From: Pegea sp. RAD2-039
Lineage: Eukaryota; Chordata; Thaliacea; Salpida; Salpidae
Length of the DNA stretch: 64,000 nt
Reading direction: 5' to 3'
Assembly: GCA_034620365.1 (NCBI GenBank)
Contig: JAQGEQ010000091.1
Coordinates: 496,001-560,000 of the forward strand
A program made the position numbers and the translations under genes. Below the pieces are notes generated by a model. That model saw nothing but the letters and a program-made list of their open reading frames with translations. It was not told the DNA's origin and made no database searches. Below are positions 1-13,089 of the stretch, piece by piece. Each line of letters starts with the position of its first letter. Within the stretch, counting starts at the first letter, position 1.

Positions 1-3000
1 TTTATTTTTGGAAATCTTTGAAAGCTCACATAAAGATGTCTGACTCAGAAGATTATGTCTTGTTGATTTGTTCGGATTTGGAAGTTGATATATATCGAAA
101 CATAGAGAACATATTTTTAATTACTGCTGATTAGGAATACCGGTTGATATATATTTGTAAAGATTAATTTATTAACCTATAAAAATTAAAAATACTTATA
201 CTTTTGGAATAAAATAGAACTTGTTAATGAAGCAAGTTTTAACTTTTTTTTATTTTAAAGCCGCGTTTTTCTATATTTAAGTTGAATTTATCGGGTAAAA
301 TTTTATGAAACAAAAATGTTCAATATTTTTCTTAAAAATATAAGTCAAAGTGCTTTGAACATTTTATACTTTGAAAAGTTAATATTAATAACAAATTAAT
401 AAATGTTTAACTTCAAAATGTCTTTTGATTTATTGAAAGCCCTGACTTTAAAAAATGTTTTGCAGTAATTAGATAAACTTCTTATTTTCAAATAAAATGC
501 TTTAAATTGTTTGTAAATTTATCTTACTACTTGCCGTCATAGCTAGCGTAAAAGCCTTTATACTTATAAGATCAATACATTTTTTTGACGTTTATAAAAG
601 TGATGATCTCATTCCTTATCGAAATTATAAACATTGTTACTAAGGTAAATGCGGCTGCCTGTCAGTTTATCATTGACAGGCATAATATAAACTTATGACA
701 AAACTTTCCTGATCAACTTTTAACTAGATCTTCTTCCCAAAAGTATATAATTAAACCTTTGCAATTGAATTAAGAAAAGAGCGTTTTGTGAGATAGAGTC
801 CCCGGGGTGTTTTCGTTTATAATAACATTTGTTATGCGTCAGTTGAAGAAAAAAACTAAACAATTTTTACTTTTGTAGCTTATAATTAGTGTTATCATGT
901 ATTTACTTCATCTTCTTCATACTTTAAGCAATTAGAGAATAATTTCAAGTAATTTTTTAGTGAAGTTTGCTAAGAGTATTGTAAATGATGTTTGAATACC
1001 GATTATTCAACTAAAGTGAGGTAATTCTTTGCTTGAATTTTGAAATAAAACCAACAAATCTTTTTTACATTTTTCAACTTTTTCTAGCAAATATGCAAGT
1101 ATTCATTTCACACAAATCATTAATTGTGTATTTTGTTAGTAATATTGATGCATGTGTCAAAAACTTGAGTCTGTTTCATATTACCCTCTTTTTTATTCGT
1201 TTACAATCACCTAAAAGCATAAATTATAAATTTAGTTAAAAAATGAGCTTGGTTATGAATAAAACGGTAGTTTTTTGTTATGTTGAAATTAATTGGATTT
1301 GAGAGACCATCGAAAGAGACCTTTGTAATGTCTTTGTTTGTTTTATTATAAGGTCACTATATTGATTAAAATATGATGCCAGATATTTAATTTGAGGGCT
1401 TTAAAACTTTAGAATCAACTTTGCAAAAACAAACTTTTGACTTACTTGAATTTGTAGTCTCGACAAACAGTAAATAGACATGCATAAATAAATAGTTAAT
1501 AACATTGATGTATTATTTATATTTTTTTTCGGTTTTCAATTTTAAGCTTCTTAAACTTGAAATTATGCAAAAAAATAGTTGCAAACAGTAAAAGCAAATT
1601 GACATTTGAGTTTCATAGTTGAGTAATTAAAATAAACTGTGCATGACATGCTGAAAGAACTTCTGTATTAGCATTAATAGTCAAATAATGACTTACCTTT
1701 TGAAATAATTTCAAATATTTTTTTGAATATTTATTTCTTATCTCTAAATTGATTTTAATATTTAATTTATTTTTCAGATGATACCTATTTTCCTGTTAAA
1801 GTGATATTATTTTAATCGATCTTAAAATTTAATTTAATCTTATAGTGATTAGTTAAAGTTTTTAAAATTCTTTACTTGAACTAAAAGCTAGAAAGGAATA
1901 TTGTTTTGAGCAATTATATCTTTAACTTATTTAATTTCATATTAAAAACAGAATTGTTAGTCAATAAATCATTATAATCTAATGAGAAAACTTCTTCAAA
2001 TTTCAAAATGAAATACTCGCACTTGATACTTCTAATATATTGTTGTACAAACAAAACATTTGATCATTTCTATGAGAAGAGTCATGCTAAACTTTGACAT
2101 CCACGAAAATGGTTAGCTCTTGGGTAACCTCTAAACCTCGCTAGAAATAATTTTCTTTTAGTTCTCAGTTCGGATCTTTGCATTTTCACCTATAAATTAT
2201 AACGCCTAAGACACTGGATATGCCAGTAGTAATTTCAATTATTAATTAGATTAGAATGAAGTCATCGAATCACAACACCTTAAGACGTTTTTGATGTTGT
2301 TTATGCCAACTATAATGACATAAAAATGTTTACAACAGTGTAAAAATTAAGCTGTGATAATTATCTTAAATATTTGTTGACCTTATTCCAGAAATTGAAT
2401 AACATGTTGAGGAAAAGAAGACATCCTTCTGTTTGCTGATGTAAATTGACATGCTGGTTTCATTTCATGTTCCACATTACCAAGTATTTTGTACTTCCTT
2501 ACAGGGAAAATAAACCACGTCACAATTTATATATCTGCTTTCATTAAAAAATTCTGAATTTTAAATAAAATTAAAAAAATTATTGTCCTAGGAAAACACA
2601 AGTTACTAATAAAAGTCTTTTTCTTTTCGAATCAAATTTTCAAGCTAGATCTCTTGAGACATTTCAAAGGTTTATTAGAAGCTCGGTAAACGAGATGAAT
2701 TATTGTAGAGGCGATAAGTTGTTTTGTAGGTTGATGATATAATTTGTAGAAATAGAATGTAGAAGAATCTGTATTTTTTGATGATATTTAGTTAGAATTA
2801 ATAAAAATAGATTCATATTTTGGGCTGAACTAAGAGTTTAAAAATGATTATTTGCTGGGTTTTTTTAATCGAGTAACTTAGTAAAAAAATACTCTTCAAT
2901 TTGATGGCAAATGTTCAAGAAAGTGGTTTGTGAATATCTTTTCAGTACAAATATTAAAAGAAAAAATCTATATCGCAGCTGATCAACTAACGAACATCTT

Positions 3001-3535
3001 AAACAACGTTTAGAAGCTACACAGGAAGCTGCACAGTTACGTTTTGATTTTAGAGTTAGTAATAAAAATGAATGTTAATCTTTGCAATTAAATAATTTTG
3101 CTTGAAGCTTTGGGTTTCTACTTCTGTCAGTTTCTACTTATTTTATGTGAGTTGGTTTGCTGTGGCTGCTGACCATCCTCGAGACTGAAATGCAATTCAC
3201 GAGCTTTGGATATTGAGCTGCAGTGTTGCACAGGCTTATTTTTAGTTTAAGCTATTCCAAAACATAATAAGCTTCTAGTACAGAATTAGCCGCATTATAT
3301 TGACTAGACAAATGAAAAAATAGAAATTTCTATTCTATTTGTAGCCTGAAACTTGCCTTTTGTTAGAAAGAGAATATTTTTTCATATGAAAAAAATAAAC
3401 TCTCTATTTTATGATTCACTTTTCCTAGTTTTTTAGTTAGTTTGAAAATATCTAGCTTAAGTCTATCAAACTATCGAGGTCTTATCATATTTGAATAGTA
3501 TTTTTTAATAGATAGTTTGTGATACTTATTCAGTA
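1..3535. other. AT-rich region upstream of the receptor gene
   Basis: I see no coding exon here that can be joined in frame to a neighbour. Long A and T runs dominate. Two local structures stand out: a 9-bp perfect inverted repeat with a 9-nt loop at 656-682, and the palindrome CCCCGGGG at 800-807 in otherwise AT-rich sequence. A TATA-like stretch lies about 60 bp before that palindrome. The last few hundred bases presumably contain the promoter of the receptor gene starting at 3536, but I cannot place a transcription start. Confidence 0.5.
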
Positions 3536-6500
3536 ATGAAGTTTTTACTTTTTGTTTTACTTTGTCTGGCACCTTTAAAAGTTCAGGTAAAAGTTATTTC
3601 TTTTGTTTGTGTGGAAAAATTTTAAATAATTTTACTTTTTAGCAACCTCACTTAAAGATCTCTTTTATTACAAAATATTATTTCTAATTTATCTTCTGAA
3701 TTTCAATATTTGTTTTTATTTAAACTATAAATTTCAACTTGAAAATAAGGAATACTTATTAGCAATATTAAAATTCGAAATACTATAAAGTATAAAAAAA
3801 AATTTAAAAACTTTTTAAAGCTATTTTTTGACAACACTTATAAGTTTTCGCTGTCATCGACCAATGATACGTGCCCCAAGTCTCAACACTGCAGATGCTA
3901 CCAACTACATACCAATAATCTAAACGACAACGGTTTTGTTAACTGTTTTTTCTACAATTTTTTCATATTTCCTAAATAATAAATTAATAATGTATTCTAT
4001 TTTTATATATTAAATTATATATATATAATTTTAAATGTACTTAAATTAGTAAAGTTTCATTTCAATTAGATTATTCAAAAAATGTCCTGTAAATAAATAA
4101 CGATGTTTTAATTTAAAAATTATTGAACCAATCGAGTATTGAAAGTATTTTAAACATATATAAAGTTATTTTATTTTTAAGTTTTAAAACTGTATGCATC
4201 AGATCTCATAAGATTAAGAAGGTTTCATTTAAATAACAATCTTAAAAGAGTTATCAAATAAAATAGTAATCTTGTTAATCAGATCTATGATAATTTCTAC
4301 GGTTTTAAGACACGATTTTTTTTCTATATTCGAACAAATAAATATTAGTTTATTTTTAAATAAATTAAAAAAATGTTTATTTGTAAAAGTTTGTGATTCT
4401 TTTATTTCTATTCCAGGTTCCTCAATAACTACTTCAAGTTTTGGGGTTGAATGTTCCTTCGACAGAAAAATCATATATTCTGACTTGCCACGGAGCACTT
4501 TTCTAAATTTGTATGAAAAAATAATTGATGACTAAAAATTTTTTAATCAATATGCTATTACAAAACCAAATATTTAATCATAAACTTACTATTATTGCTT
4601 TAAACTGAATTATTTTTAAATTTCTTATAAAACTTGTTTAGCGTATTTCTAATAATTTGATTGTTTTTAAGGCATCTTAGGAATTGTCAAATAAACGAAA
4701 TAAATAGAACAGTGTTTCAAAAAAATCGCTTTTCAAAATTGGAACTTATGTAAGTATAAATTGATAAATGTTATTCAAAATTTAAACATTGTTAAAAAAA
4801 CACAAATACTGGAAATATATTTATAAGAATCAATATTTGAAACAATTATTTTTTAAAGATTTTTAAATTGATTGGTAGGATTTTCTATTTCATTTTAGTT
4901 AGAAAATAATCATTAGGCTTGGATCGCCAAACTAAACTTATTTTACAGAGAGATATCTGATGACAGTCATTTGATTGCAATTAGGAAGAAAAGTTTTCAT
5001 CAATTGAAAAATCTTGGAAAGATGTAAATATTCTAATAAAAAATTAAATAATAGCAATAACTTAATCCATAATAAAAATAATAAATATGCTATAAAATAA
5101 GTAAGTAGTTGATAAATATGTATATACACTCATATTACAAAGATATATGCAATTTAAACCTAAAGTTTTAGAAAAATGTTGATAAAAGCTAAGTTTTGTG
5201 TTAGAGATCCCCATAAATAATAAAATAACAAAATTATATTTGTATGAATTCAACTGTAGCTACAAAATATTTTTTATCTTAATTCATTATTAAACTCAAA
5301 TGACTCTAAAGCAAGTTTCATTTTGAAGTTTGATAATTATTTTTGTAATAACAAAACGTATTCATAAATATCACCAGAAATCAAATATTAATAATTTTTT
5401 ACCTGAAAAACAAAAAGCTGTCAGCTAAATTAAAGAATTTTTTTCAGACATTTAATAAATCTTTCACGACTAAGTTATATTTCAAACAGCGCGTTTAGCA
5501 GCTTGCATAACCTTGAAGAAATGTGAGTATATCTAAGATATGTAAAAGACGTTTACTCTAATTAAATTGTATTTCAAATTGTAAATTGATTACAGTTTGT
5601 TCATACCAAATTTCAATTTCAGTTTGATATTCAACACTGCATTGAAGAACTTACAAGGATTAAACGGGATAGACAAGGCCAGACCTGACATCTTTAAAAT
5701 GTAATTGCTTTGAAAGTAACTTTTACCTTTTTTGGATGAGCTTTGTATACCAAAGCTGCTGATGTAAGAAAGCAGACAGCCATCTTCTGATATCTGCATG
5801 GGTTTTGACTATAGAGAAAGAGGTGTATGTTAAAAACCTTGAAAGAAGCTTCGCTACTTACCTGTAGTTAAGTAAGATACTTTCGGTGTTCGATAGATGG
5901 CGATATAAATCGCGTTATGTTGCTATGACGACGAGGTAGGATTCAAACCCACCCAATAAAACTCCTTGAATTAAACTTATTGATTTAAATGAATCGATAA
6001 TTCTGTTAATTTTAGCAGAAATATTCTAAAAAAATTTCTAATTTCAACAGAAGTATTCAGAGCAACAAATACTTAGACAAGATACCCTCAAAAAGCTTTA
6101 GTCAATTTATAGATCATTTTTCTGTGAGGTTGGTTTAAAGATTTTTTAAGATTTTTTTAAAGATTTTTGAAAGTGAACAGATAACTTAAGATTGCTTATT
6201 AAGTAAACACGAAAATTACTAATGATTATTTTAAATACAAAAATCTTTTAACAGCTTTAAAAACAACTCAGCTTTGAAAAGTGTTGAAAATTTGGCGTTT
6301 GCTTCGACATATGTTGGTAAAATGTAACTTCATTCACTTTTTTGTAAATTTTTTTCAAATACAAGAAGTTGAAGTTATTTTTTGTTGCAGTGATTTGAGT
6401 TTCAACAAAAACTTATATTTGTTGGAAGAGAAAGCGTTTGGTGGAATGAGGTCTAGCTTATCATTCCAATCACACTACACTAAGTTAACAACCTTGTAAG

Positions 6501-9500
6501 CAATTTGTTTTTAAACTATTTTAATTTCATTAAATCTGGTTTGCAGTAGTTGACCTTTAATATTAGACTAATTGTAGAGGTTATGAAAGATAACTTCAAA
6601 TTTACTGTAAAACTGATATTGATGTAATTACAAATTCTTTGTTTTAAACTTCAAGTTAACTGATCAATTCAAAATGAAAATTCAAAAGTGAGCAAGTTAT
6701 AGAAGATCAAGTAAGTTTAAAAAGCCCTAGACGTCTGCAAAATTGATAAATACCATTATACAGCTACTAGATTACAGTAAATAAACTCACAACTGAGAAA
6801 TTTCTATTTTAGTGCTTTTTCTATAAAATTAATTTATGCAAATATTTCATGTGACCAAAATATTTCAACTTCAGTCAATTTAGAAAAAATTTCTTCCTTG
6901 AGTAATTAAATGTCTTAAAAAATGATTTTTTGAGCCAAGATAAAAAATAGTTAATCCTAAAGACCTTGCAAAATGTAATGAATGGATCTTTAATCTTAAT
7001 TTTAAATGTGTGACGAATTTAGATAAATAAATCAACTAATGTAAAATTAGTTATAAAATACCATGCTTGTATACACTAATTTTTGAAACAAAAACAGGGA
7101 ATATTTACGTAAGAAATTCTTTCTTAGTTTTTCTAGTTAGTTATTTAGACTACAGTTTATTTTTTGATTTGTAGCAATTATCGTTTACATAAAAGTGAAA
7201 AATTACCAACATCATCTAAAACAAAGCATTTTTCACTCCCTGTAAAGTTGGTTTTAGTTGCTTAAGTAAACAATTAAATTATTGAAATAAGCTGCTATCT
7301 CGGTTAGGATTCTCAGAGGTTTGTCGTTAAAAAGTAATCCACTCAGCAGCTTCAATGCCACCTGGTGAACTAATAGCTTTTTCAAGTAACCACGTTTTGG
7401 AATCTTCTTTCAGACTCCATCAATAAATCAATTTCTATCATCTTTTTTAAAATGTTGTTTAACAAATATGATTTAAGTAGTTTTGTGAACAAATGACTTT
7501 TAAATTTGCTTTTTTTCGCTATAAGAGCTGCATAATTTGTCATCTACCGTTACTCATCAAGTAGATTTAAGTTTTTAATTATTTACATTTATGTGACAAG
7601 TTTATTCTGAATACTAAATGTTGAACTTTTAAGTTAAAAGTTTATTTAAACATCACAAGAAACACGCAACAGGTTAAATAAGTTTGCCGAAAGATAAATC
7701 AATAATATTATGATGTTTGAAACGGACTTAACCTTTTTTGAGGTTCTTTTTATAAAACTTAATTCTCCTAAAATCAAAAATTAAAAAATTTCAATATATA
7801 CAAATTTTTCTAAAATAATCTTTAAACAAATACATTCAAATGATATTGCCAATGTATTTCATAGTTCATTTATTTCCGTAAATATTTGTTGAATCGTATA
7901 TAACTACTTAGTGTTATTTATAAATTATTTTTTATTAAACTCAAAACTTTGTCAATTGAACAGATCTATAACTTCTACATCAGTAGAGCGATTACCAACT
8001 ATTGGTCTTGAACATCTTGTAAGACTTGAGGCAAATGATACTCCAAATTTGGTTATGTTCCCTCATGCTGATCAACTACCAGCTCTTAAGGAAGCTTTTC
8101 TTACTTACTCTTACCACTGCTGTGCCTTGACCCGTAAATATGGTTTTGGACAATTGTTCATTCAAGAAAAAATTGAAAAAAAGAAATTAGTGGAATGTGA
8201 GACTGGAAACGACAAACAGATCTCGCTCAATGTGGATTACTACAATGATGATTACGATTATTTAAATCTGGATGGTTCTCTACGGACCTACAACGATCCA
8301 GAAGCGATTAATCTAATATACAGCGATATGAGGATTACTGTTCCCGATTCTCAAAGTAATTTATTATTATAAATTCCTATTCACTTATTCTAGCTAATTA
8401 ATTTTAATTATAAATAATTATTTAAATAGTTTAATCTAATTAACATGATTAGATTTTCATATTTAGTTTAATGACATACGATGAAACTGAAGTTAAAAAT
8501 AAGTTAAATGAGTTTTACAGTAGCAATAAATAAAAAGAAAAATTACTAACAAAGTTAGTTCATTTAGTTACAAAAATGTAAAGTGTAGCTTGAAGGCTGT
8601 GAAACCGATGATAGGGCTTGTTAATAAATGTAAATTAATAAACCAAGTAATAACAAGATAATTACAAAATATAATTTACTTTTATAAAGATAAACTTCAA
8701 AAGTCAAAAGCCATTAAATTTAAGCGATGTAACAAGAAAGGGTTAAACAAATTAATTTCGATTCGAAATATTCTATTATATAAATGTTGTGATATATTGA
8801 ATAAAATTGACTTATTTTATTTTAATATTATTTTTAGCTTTTATTGATAAGTTAAATTCTGATTGGATTGAAGCGCAGAATGAAACATCGACTTCAAGCA
8901 CAAATATGTGAGTCTTAATTATAAACAAAATTTTATTACAAGTATTTTGGTGTTGCGTTTCAGATTTGATGCTGTAGTATTTCGACCACCATTTAGTAAG
9001 CCAGGAACTATACGAAAACTCTGTGAAGTAACTGAGAGAGGAATAGAGTCCCAACCATCAGTTTACCACAGTCCAATTGTTTGCAGTCCACAACCAAATT
9101 TACTGAACCCATGTGAAGATGTATTAGGCAACATGAAGCTAAATGCTTTATCTTGGATAATCGCATTATTTGCATTTGTTGGAAACTTTGTTGTTATTTT
9201 TGTATCATCTGTTGCTTGGTATGATAGATTATTTAAGAAATCAAAATTACCTTCAGTATCTTCATTTCTAATTTTGAATTTGGCCTTGGCTGATTTTTCT
9301 ATGGCAATCTACATGTTGATGTTGAGCGTGATGAGTACAACAACAACAGGAAGATACTATCAGTATGGTGTTCGCTGGCAGATATTAGGTGGATGTGATG
9401 TAGCTGGCTTCCTATCTGTATTTTCCTTGGAGCTATCTACTTTTACTCTTAGTGTAGTTTCAGCAGAACGCTGGTAAGAAGTCAAAACTTTGATCTTTAC

Positions 9501-11084
9501 TTGACGAACGATGTTAATTTATAAATAAAATAATTTGTTAATTGATTTTTTAATTTATTTATCTAAGCACAAGCTTATACTTGAACTAAAATAATATTTT
9601 TGTTGAAATTAAATAGGTTTTTCGATAAATTATTTCCAGGTATGCTATTAAAAATGCAATCAATTTAGAGAAACGATTGAGTCTTAAAAGATGTACTTTT
9701 ATTATGATGTTTGGCTGGTTGTTATCAATTTTACTTGCAACCTTACCTGTTTTAGGTATAAATACATACAAAAAAACAGCAATTTGTTTACCAATTGCTA
9801 CAGAGTCACAATCAGGTAGCTTCAGCCTTAAAATTATTTTTTTCTAAATAGCAAAAAACCTTAGTTTTGAAATGTATTTTTTATGATAAATATACGATTA
9901 GTTTATAGACTTATGACTTAATTTACAGATCGTGTCTATATTGGAGTTATTCTATTTTTCTACATAATAAAATTTCTAATAATAGTAATGAGCTACTGGT
10001 TAATGTGGACTGATGTAAGAATAAGAAACCAAACTTGTTTTGTATCGCTAAAAAGATGTTTTCATAATTTCCAAAGAAGATTTGTTTTGAGAGCTCATTT
10101 AGAAAAGAAATCCAAGTAAGATTTAGAACAACTTTTCATCTGATATCAAAACAAATTATTGATTCTTTTCCTTCATTTTATTTTTTAAGTTTGATCTTAT
10201 ACCTACATCCCTAATTCAACATCAATCATCTCCGCTCTTCTTCGATTAGTTTTTACTTTATTTCTTTTAAAATAGTCACCATAAAAACATTTCCTAAATT
10301 TTTAATGATCCAACTTATTTTAGGTGGGTTTATTTACGCTTTCATTTTAATTTATCTTTTTTATTATTTCATACTATCACACAAATTACAAATTTTGTTC
10401 CGTAAGTAGATTTTAGATTAATTTTAGTAATTTCAGTTGATTTGAAACACAATTTGTATGATATTTACATTAATACTTTCTAAAATTGTTTGTTAAAATG
10501 TATCTGAACTTTAGTTGCAGTAGCACCAGCAGCATAAGGTTAATGACTAACTTACAAAAATCTGATTCACGGATCGCAAAACGAATGGCCGTCTTGGTGT
10601 TCACCAACTTTATAAGTTTCTTTCCAATTTGTCTCTTTGTAATTTTTGGCTTCGTCGGGATTCCATTGGTTTCCATGTCAACTACTAAAGCTTTTCTCGT
10701 CTTCTTTTTCCCACTCAACTCTTGTTGTAACCCATTCATCTATGCGCTTCTGACAAAGTAAGAATTCAGAGGTGTCATCATCTTATACAACTAATATTCT
10801 TTATTTTAAGGAGCTTTCGCAAAGATTTGAGAAAAATTTTGCTTCGTATGAAATGTTGTATCAAACTAAAGGACATCATTTGTCAAAGACAAAGTAAAAT
10901 CTCTAATTTTGGAAGTTTTAATACTTTCAGGAAATTAGGTTTCAATCAATCCTACAGAAAAAATCTTTCCTCGAATCAATCAAGTTCTTTTAAAAAGCGG
11001 TTGTCACAAAATAAAGATCTTACTCTAAAATCTTCATTACACCTTTTCAACGTTAAAGACTTTAATCATCATGGAAATTTGTGA
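3536..11084 (+). CDS. glycoprotein hormone receptor (LGR type A; FSHR/LHCGR/TSHR family)
   Basis: Leucine-rich-repeat GPCR of the plasma membrane. Family members bind cystine-knot heterodimers such as GPA2/GPB5 and signal mainly through Gs. Exons: 3536-3586, 3845-3932, 4417-4510, 4672-4749, 4949-5023, 5448-5522, 5623-5700, 6255-6323, 6391-6495, 7964-8355, 8838-8907, 8964-9473, 9640-9815, 9929-10115, 10521-10757, 10811-11084; 2559 nt, 852 aa, one frame throughout. Exon 1 is a signal peptide (MKFLLFVLLCLAPLKVQ). Exon 2 carries the Cys cluster CPKSQHCRC. Exons 4-9 are LRR exons of 69-105 bp with phase-2 introns, as in vertebrate family members. The hinge has HCC (about 289-291), DYDY (about 334-337) and NPCED (about 440-444). 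Seven transmembrane segments follow, with ERW after TM3, RIAKRMA before TM6 and NPFIY in TM7. Unlike in vertebrates, the 7TM part is split by introns. Exon 2 is the weakest model, because its donor (gttttg) and acceptor are both atypical. Confidence 0.92.
5868..5960. repeat. possible SINE- or MITE-like remnant in a receptor intron
   Basis: This is a less AT-rich island inside the intron 5701-6254. It holds the inverted repeat GCGAT-ATAA-ATCGC at 5900-5913. On the minus strand at 5939-5949 it reads GGTTTGAATCC, which fits the Pol III B-box consensus. I could not find an A box at tRNA spacing or a cloverleaf, so this is not called a tRNA. It could be chance or an old tRNA-derived SINE. Confidence 0.25.
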
Positions 11085-11729
11085 AATAATTTCCCTATGT
11101 TTAAAAAAGAGAAACTTTTATTTTTGTAATTCTTTTTTAGCTTCTCTATTTTTAGTTTCTATCGATTATTTTCTTTAAAAATTTATGTTGAGTTTTGAAG
11201 CAATGTCTTTGTAGCTTTTAATTTATAATTTCATCTTGCTGTACAAAATTTCAGCTTATATAATTTAGTTTTTAATTTGCTACTTTTTAATTTTAATACA
11301 TCAAATTGAAAACATTTAATTTTCTTAATATAATGTATTTTATTTGTAAATTTCATTGTCTTTTTATACGTCAAAATTATTGAAAATATTTGATTATTTT
11401 TTAATTTAAAATATGTTCAATTTCTCAGTAACTTTTACATCTAGATGAATTTAATTTTGACTGTTAAGAAATTAATTTGCAAAAAAAAAAAGCTTTATCG
11501 TCAACTTTATTTTTTACTTTCTAAACATCTTCTCTGCATTAGGTTTTTTACACTGTATATAATTTCTGCTCTTTCTTTAAATAGTTTACTACATAGAAAT
11601 GTCTCTGAAATAAACTCATTTCAATCTCAACAAATTGTTGAGCTATTAATGAGAACTTGAATTTTTTTGAGTTTTTGTTTGATGATTTAGAATTATAATG
11701 TTACTTAGAATTGAAAGGAATCACAATTT

Positions 11730-12840
11730 AAGAACTGAAGGATAATGTAAATGAGGAATATTATCGTCTTCGTCGTTTGTAAAGACCTTTTAAAAGGTTG
11801 AAAAGTTCAGCTTTTTTAAGATCACTGAGATACACATTTTTATTTTCATCAATAAATGCTGGTATATATGATTTGAAGTTTAATTTTGATTTAAAAGTCT
11901 TGCCATTATCATATTCCTGAAGTTTGTAGTTTGCTTTTTAGGAGTCTTATATTTTTGACTTTTTTCTAGAAGGAATGCTTTTCATTTAAAAAACGTTTTA
12001 TTTGTGGTGGAGGTTTAATATGATTGGAATATGAGAGAGCTTTTAGTGAAATAAACATTTGAATAGAGTTGTTCAGAACTTGTATGAAAATATCATAAAA
12101 TGAATGTACTCTTTATTAATGATGCATTTCCAGTTAGAGGAGAGTAGATGAGTGCTCTTGAAGTTACTTTTATCATCATTGAAGGAATTTATAGATGGAT
12201 TAAACTGAACTTGAAAAGTGATAACAAAATGCTCGTGGTGGAAAAAAAGGAAGAGCTGGAGAGAATAGTAGATTGTTAAGTCTTAGAATGATGAAGAATA
12301 AGAGATCTAAAATATGATCTTTTGAATAAGTGGGTTCATCAATACATCGAGTTAGTAGTTGTAAAATTGAGAAAGGTGTCATGGACGGAATCGTCTGGAC
12401 ATTAAGGAATAGTCTAATATATGTTTGGAAGAATCTTCTAATATCATGCATAGTCATACTAATAACATTGCAGATATCAGATAATATTGATCCGTTTAAG
12501 GAGGGATATAAATACAACAAAATCTGATTTTGAATTTCAAGTTAAAAAGATCAAACAGAAATAATTCCAAAACTGTTTTTGAAAAATGGGAGTTTATACT
12601 AATCTGTTAAACTTTTATAAAGCAAGCAGAGACCATCTCCATTTGTATTTATATCTAATAATATCATACTCAGGGCATTCAGATCGAGATGTTATCATAT
12701 AACCAAGACTCCAAACAAATTGAATCGATTATTATGACTTTACAAAACCTGTTAAATGTCTGGAATTTACATTTCATCTCAGCAAGTTTGTTTGGTAATT
12801 AGGACACTAAGTGTTTCTCTAAAACAAGTAATTTGCCCTG
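11730..12840 (-). mobile_element. decayed non-LTR retrotransposon fragment (endonuclease to start of RT)
   Basis: Read on the minus strand with several frame changes, this stretch gives endonuclease-type text typical of CR1/Jockey-like LINE ORF2. There is a DINTNGDG segment near 12.65 kb, then DEPTYSKDHILDLLF (about 12.30-12.35 kb), then HFVITFQVQFNPS. The linker follows with KSKLNFKSYIPAFIDENKN (about 11.85 kb), and the fragment ends at VFTNDEDDNIPHLHYPSV near 11.73 kb. Frameshifts and stops show it is dead. No catalytic RT core is visible. It lies between the convergent receptor and PMPCB genes. The boundaries are approximate. Confidence 0.8.
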
Positions 12841-13083
12841 ACATGCTGATAAACACGAGCGCTTGTTTCTACAAAGTTGTAGTTATAAATTTAATCTTTT
12901 TGTTTGAATTGTTATCATCAAATAATAGAAACTAGATGTAAATATCATGTAGTGTTGAAGACTTGTCTATTTCTACAATTTTGTCAATTAATTAGCAATT
13001 TGTAGATTGTAGGTGAAGGATTTATTTATCAAAGATAAAATTTGCCTCACAGCTAGTAGTTTAATTAAAAAGAGAAATGTTCT

Positions 13084-13089
13084 TTTATT
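13084..13089 (-). terminator. poly(A) signal overlapping the PMPCB stop codon
   Basis: On the minus strand the stop TAA at 13091-13089 runs directly into AATAAA at 13089-13084, sharing one base, followed by AGAAC. If it is used, the 3' UTR would be only about 20-30 nt. This is a motif match only. Other signals further downstream are possible. Confidence 0.5.

Noticed and set aside
4229..4498. Minus-strand open frame opposite the receptor N-terminal exon
   Set aside because: It overlaps the exon 4417-4510 that fits the receptor in sequence and phase on the plus strand.
5590..5799. Minus-strand 69-codon open frame in the receptor
   Set aside because: It is the antisense of the LRR exon at 5623-5700.
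5880..5960. tRNA gene on the minus strand suggested by the B-box word
   Set aside because: No A box, no acceptor or anticodon stem at the right spacing.
11445..11660. Plus-strand open frame with VKKLICKKKKLYRQ, reminiscent of a LINE linker
   Set aside because: The Lys run comes from an A tract, no other LINE block follows in any frame on this strand, and the real LINE text nearby is on the minus strand.
12330..12527. Plus-strand open frame over the LINE endonuclease fragment
   Set aside because: The minus strand explains the sequence as decayed LINE. The plus-strand reading resembles nothing.
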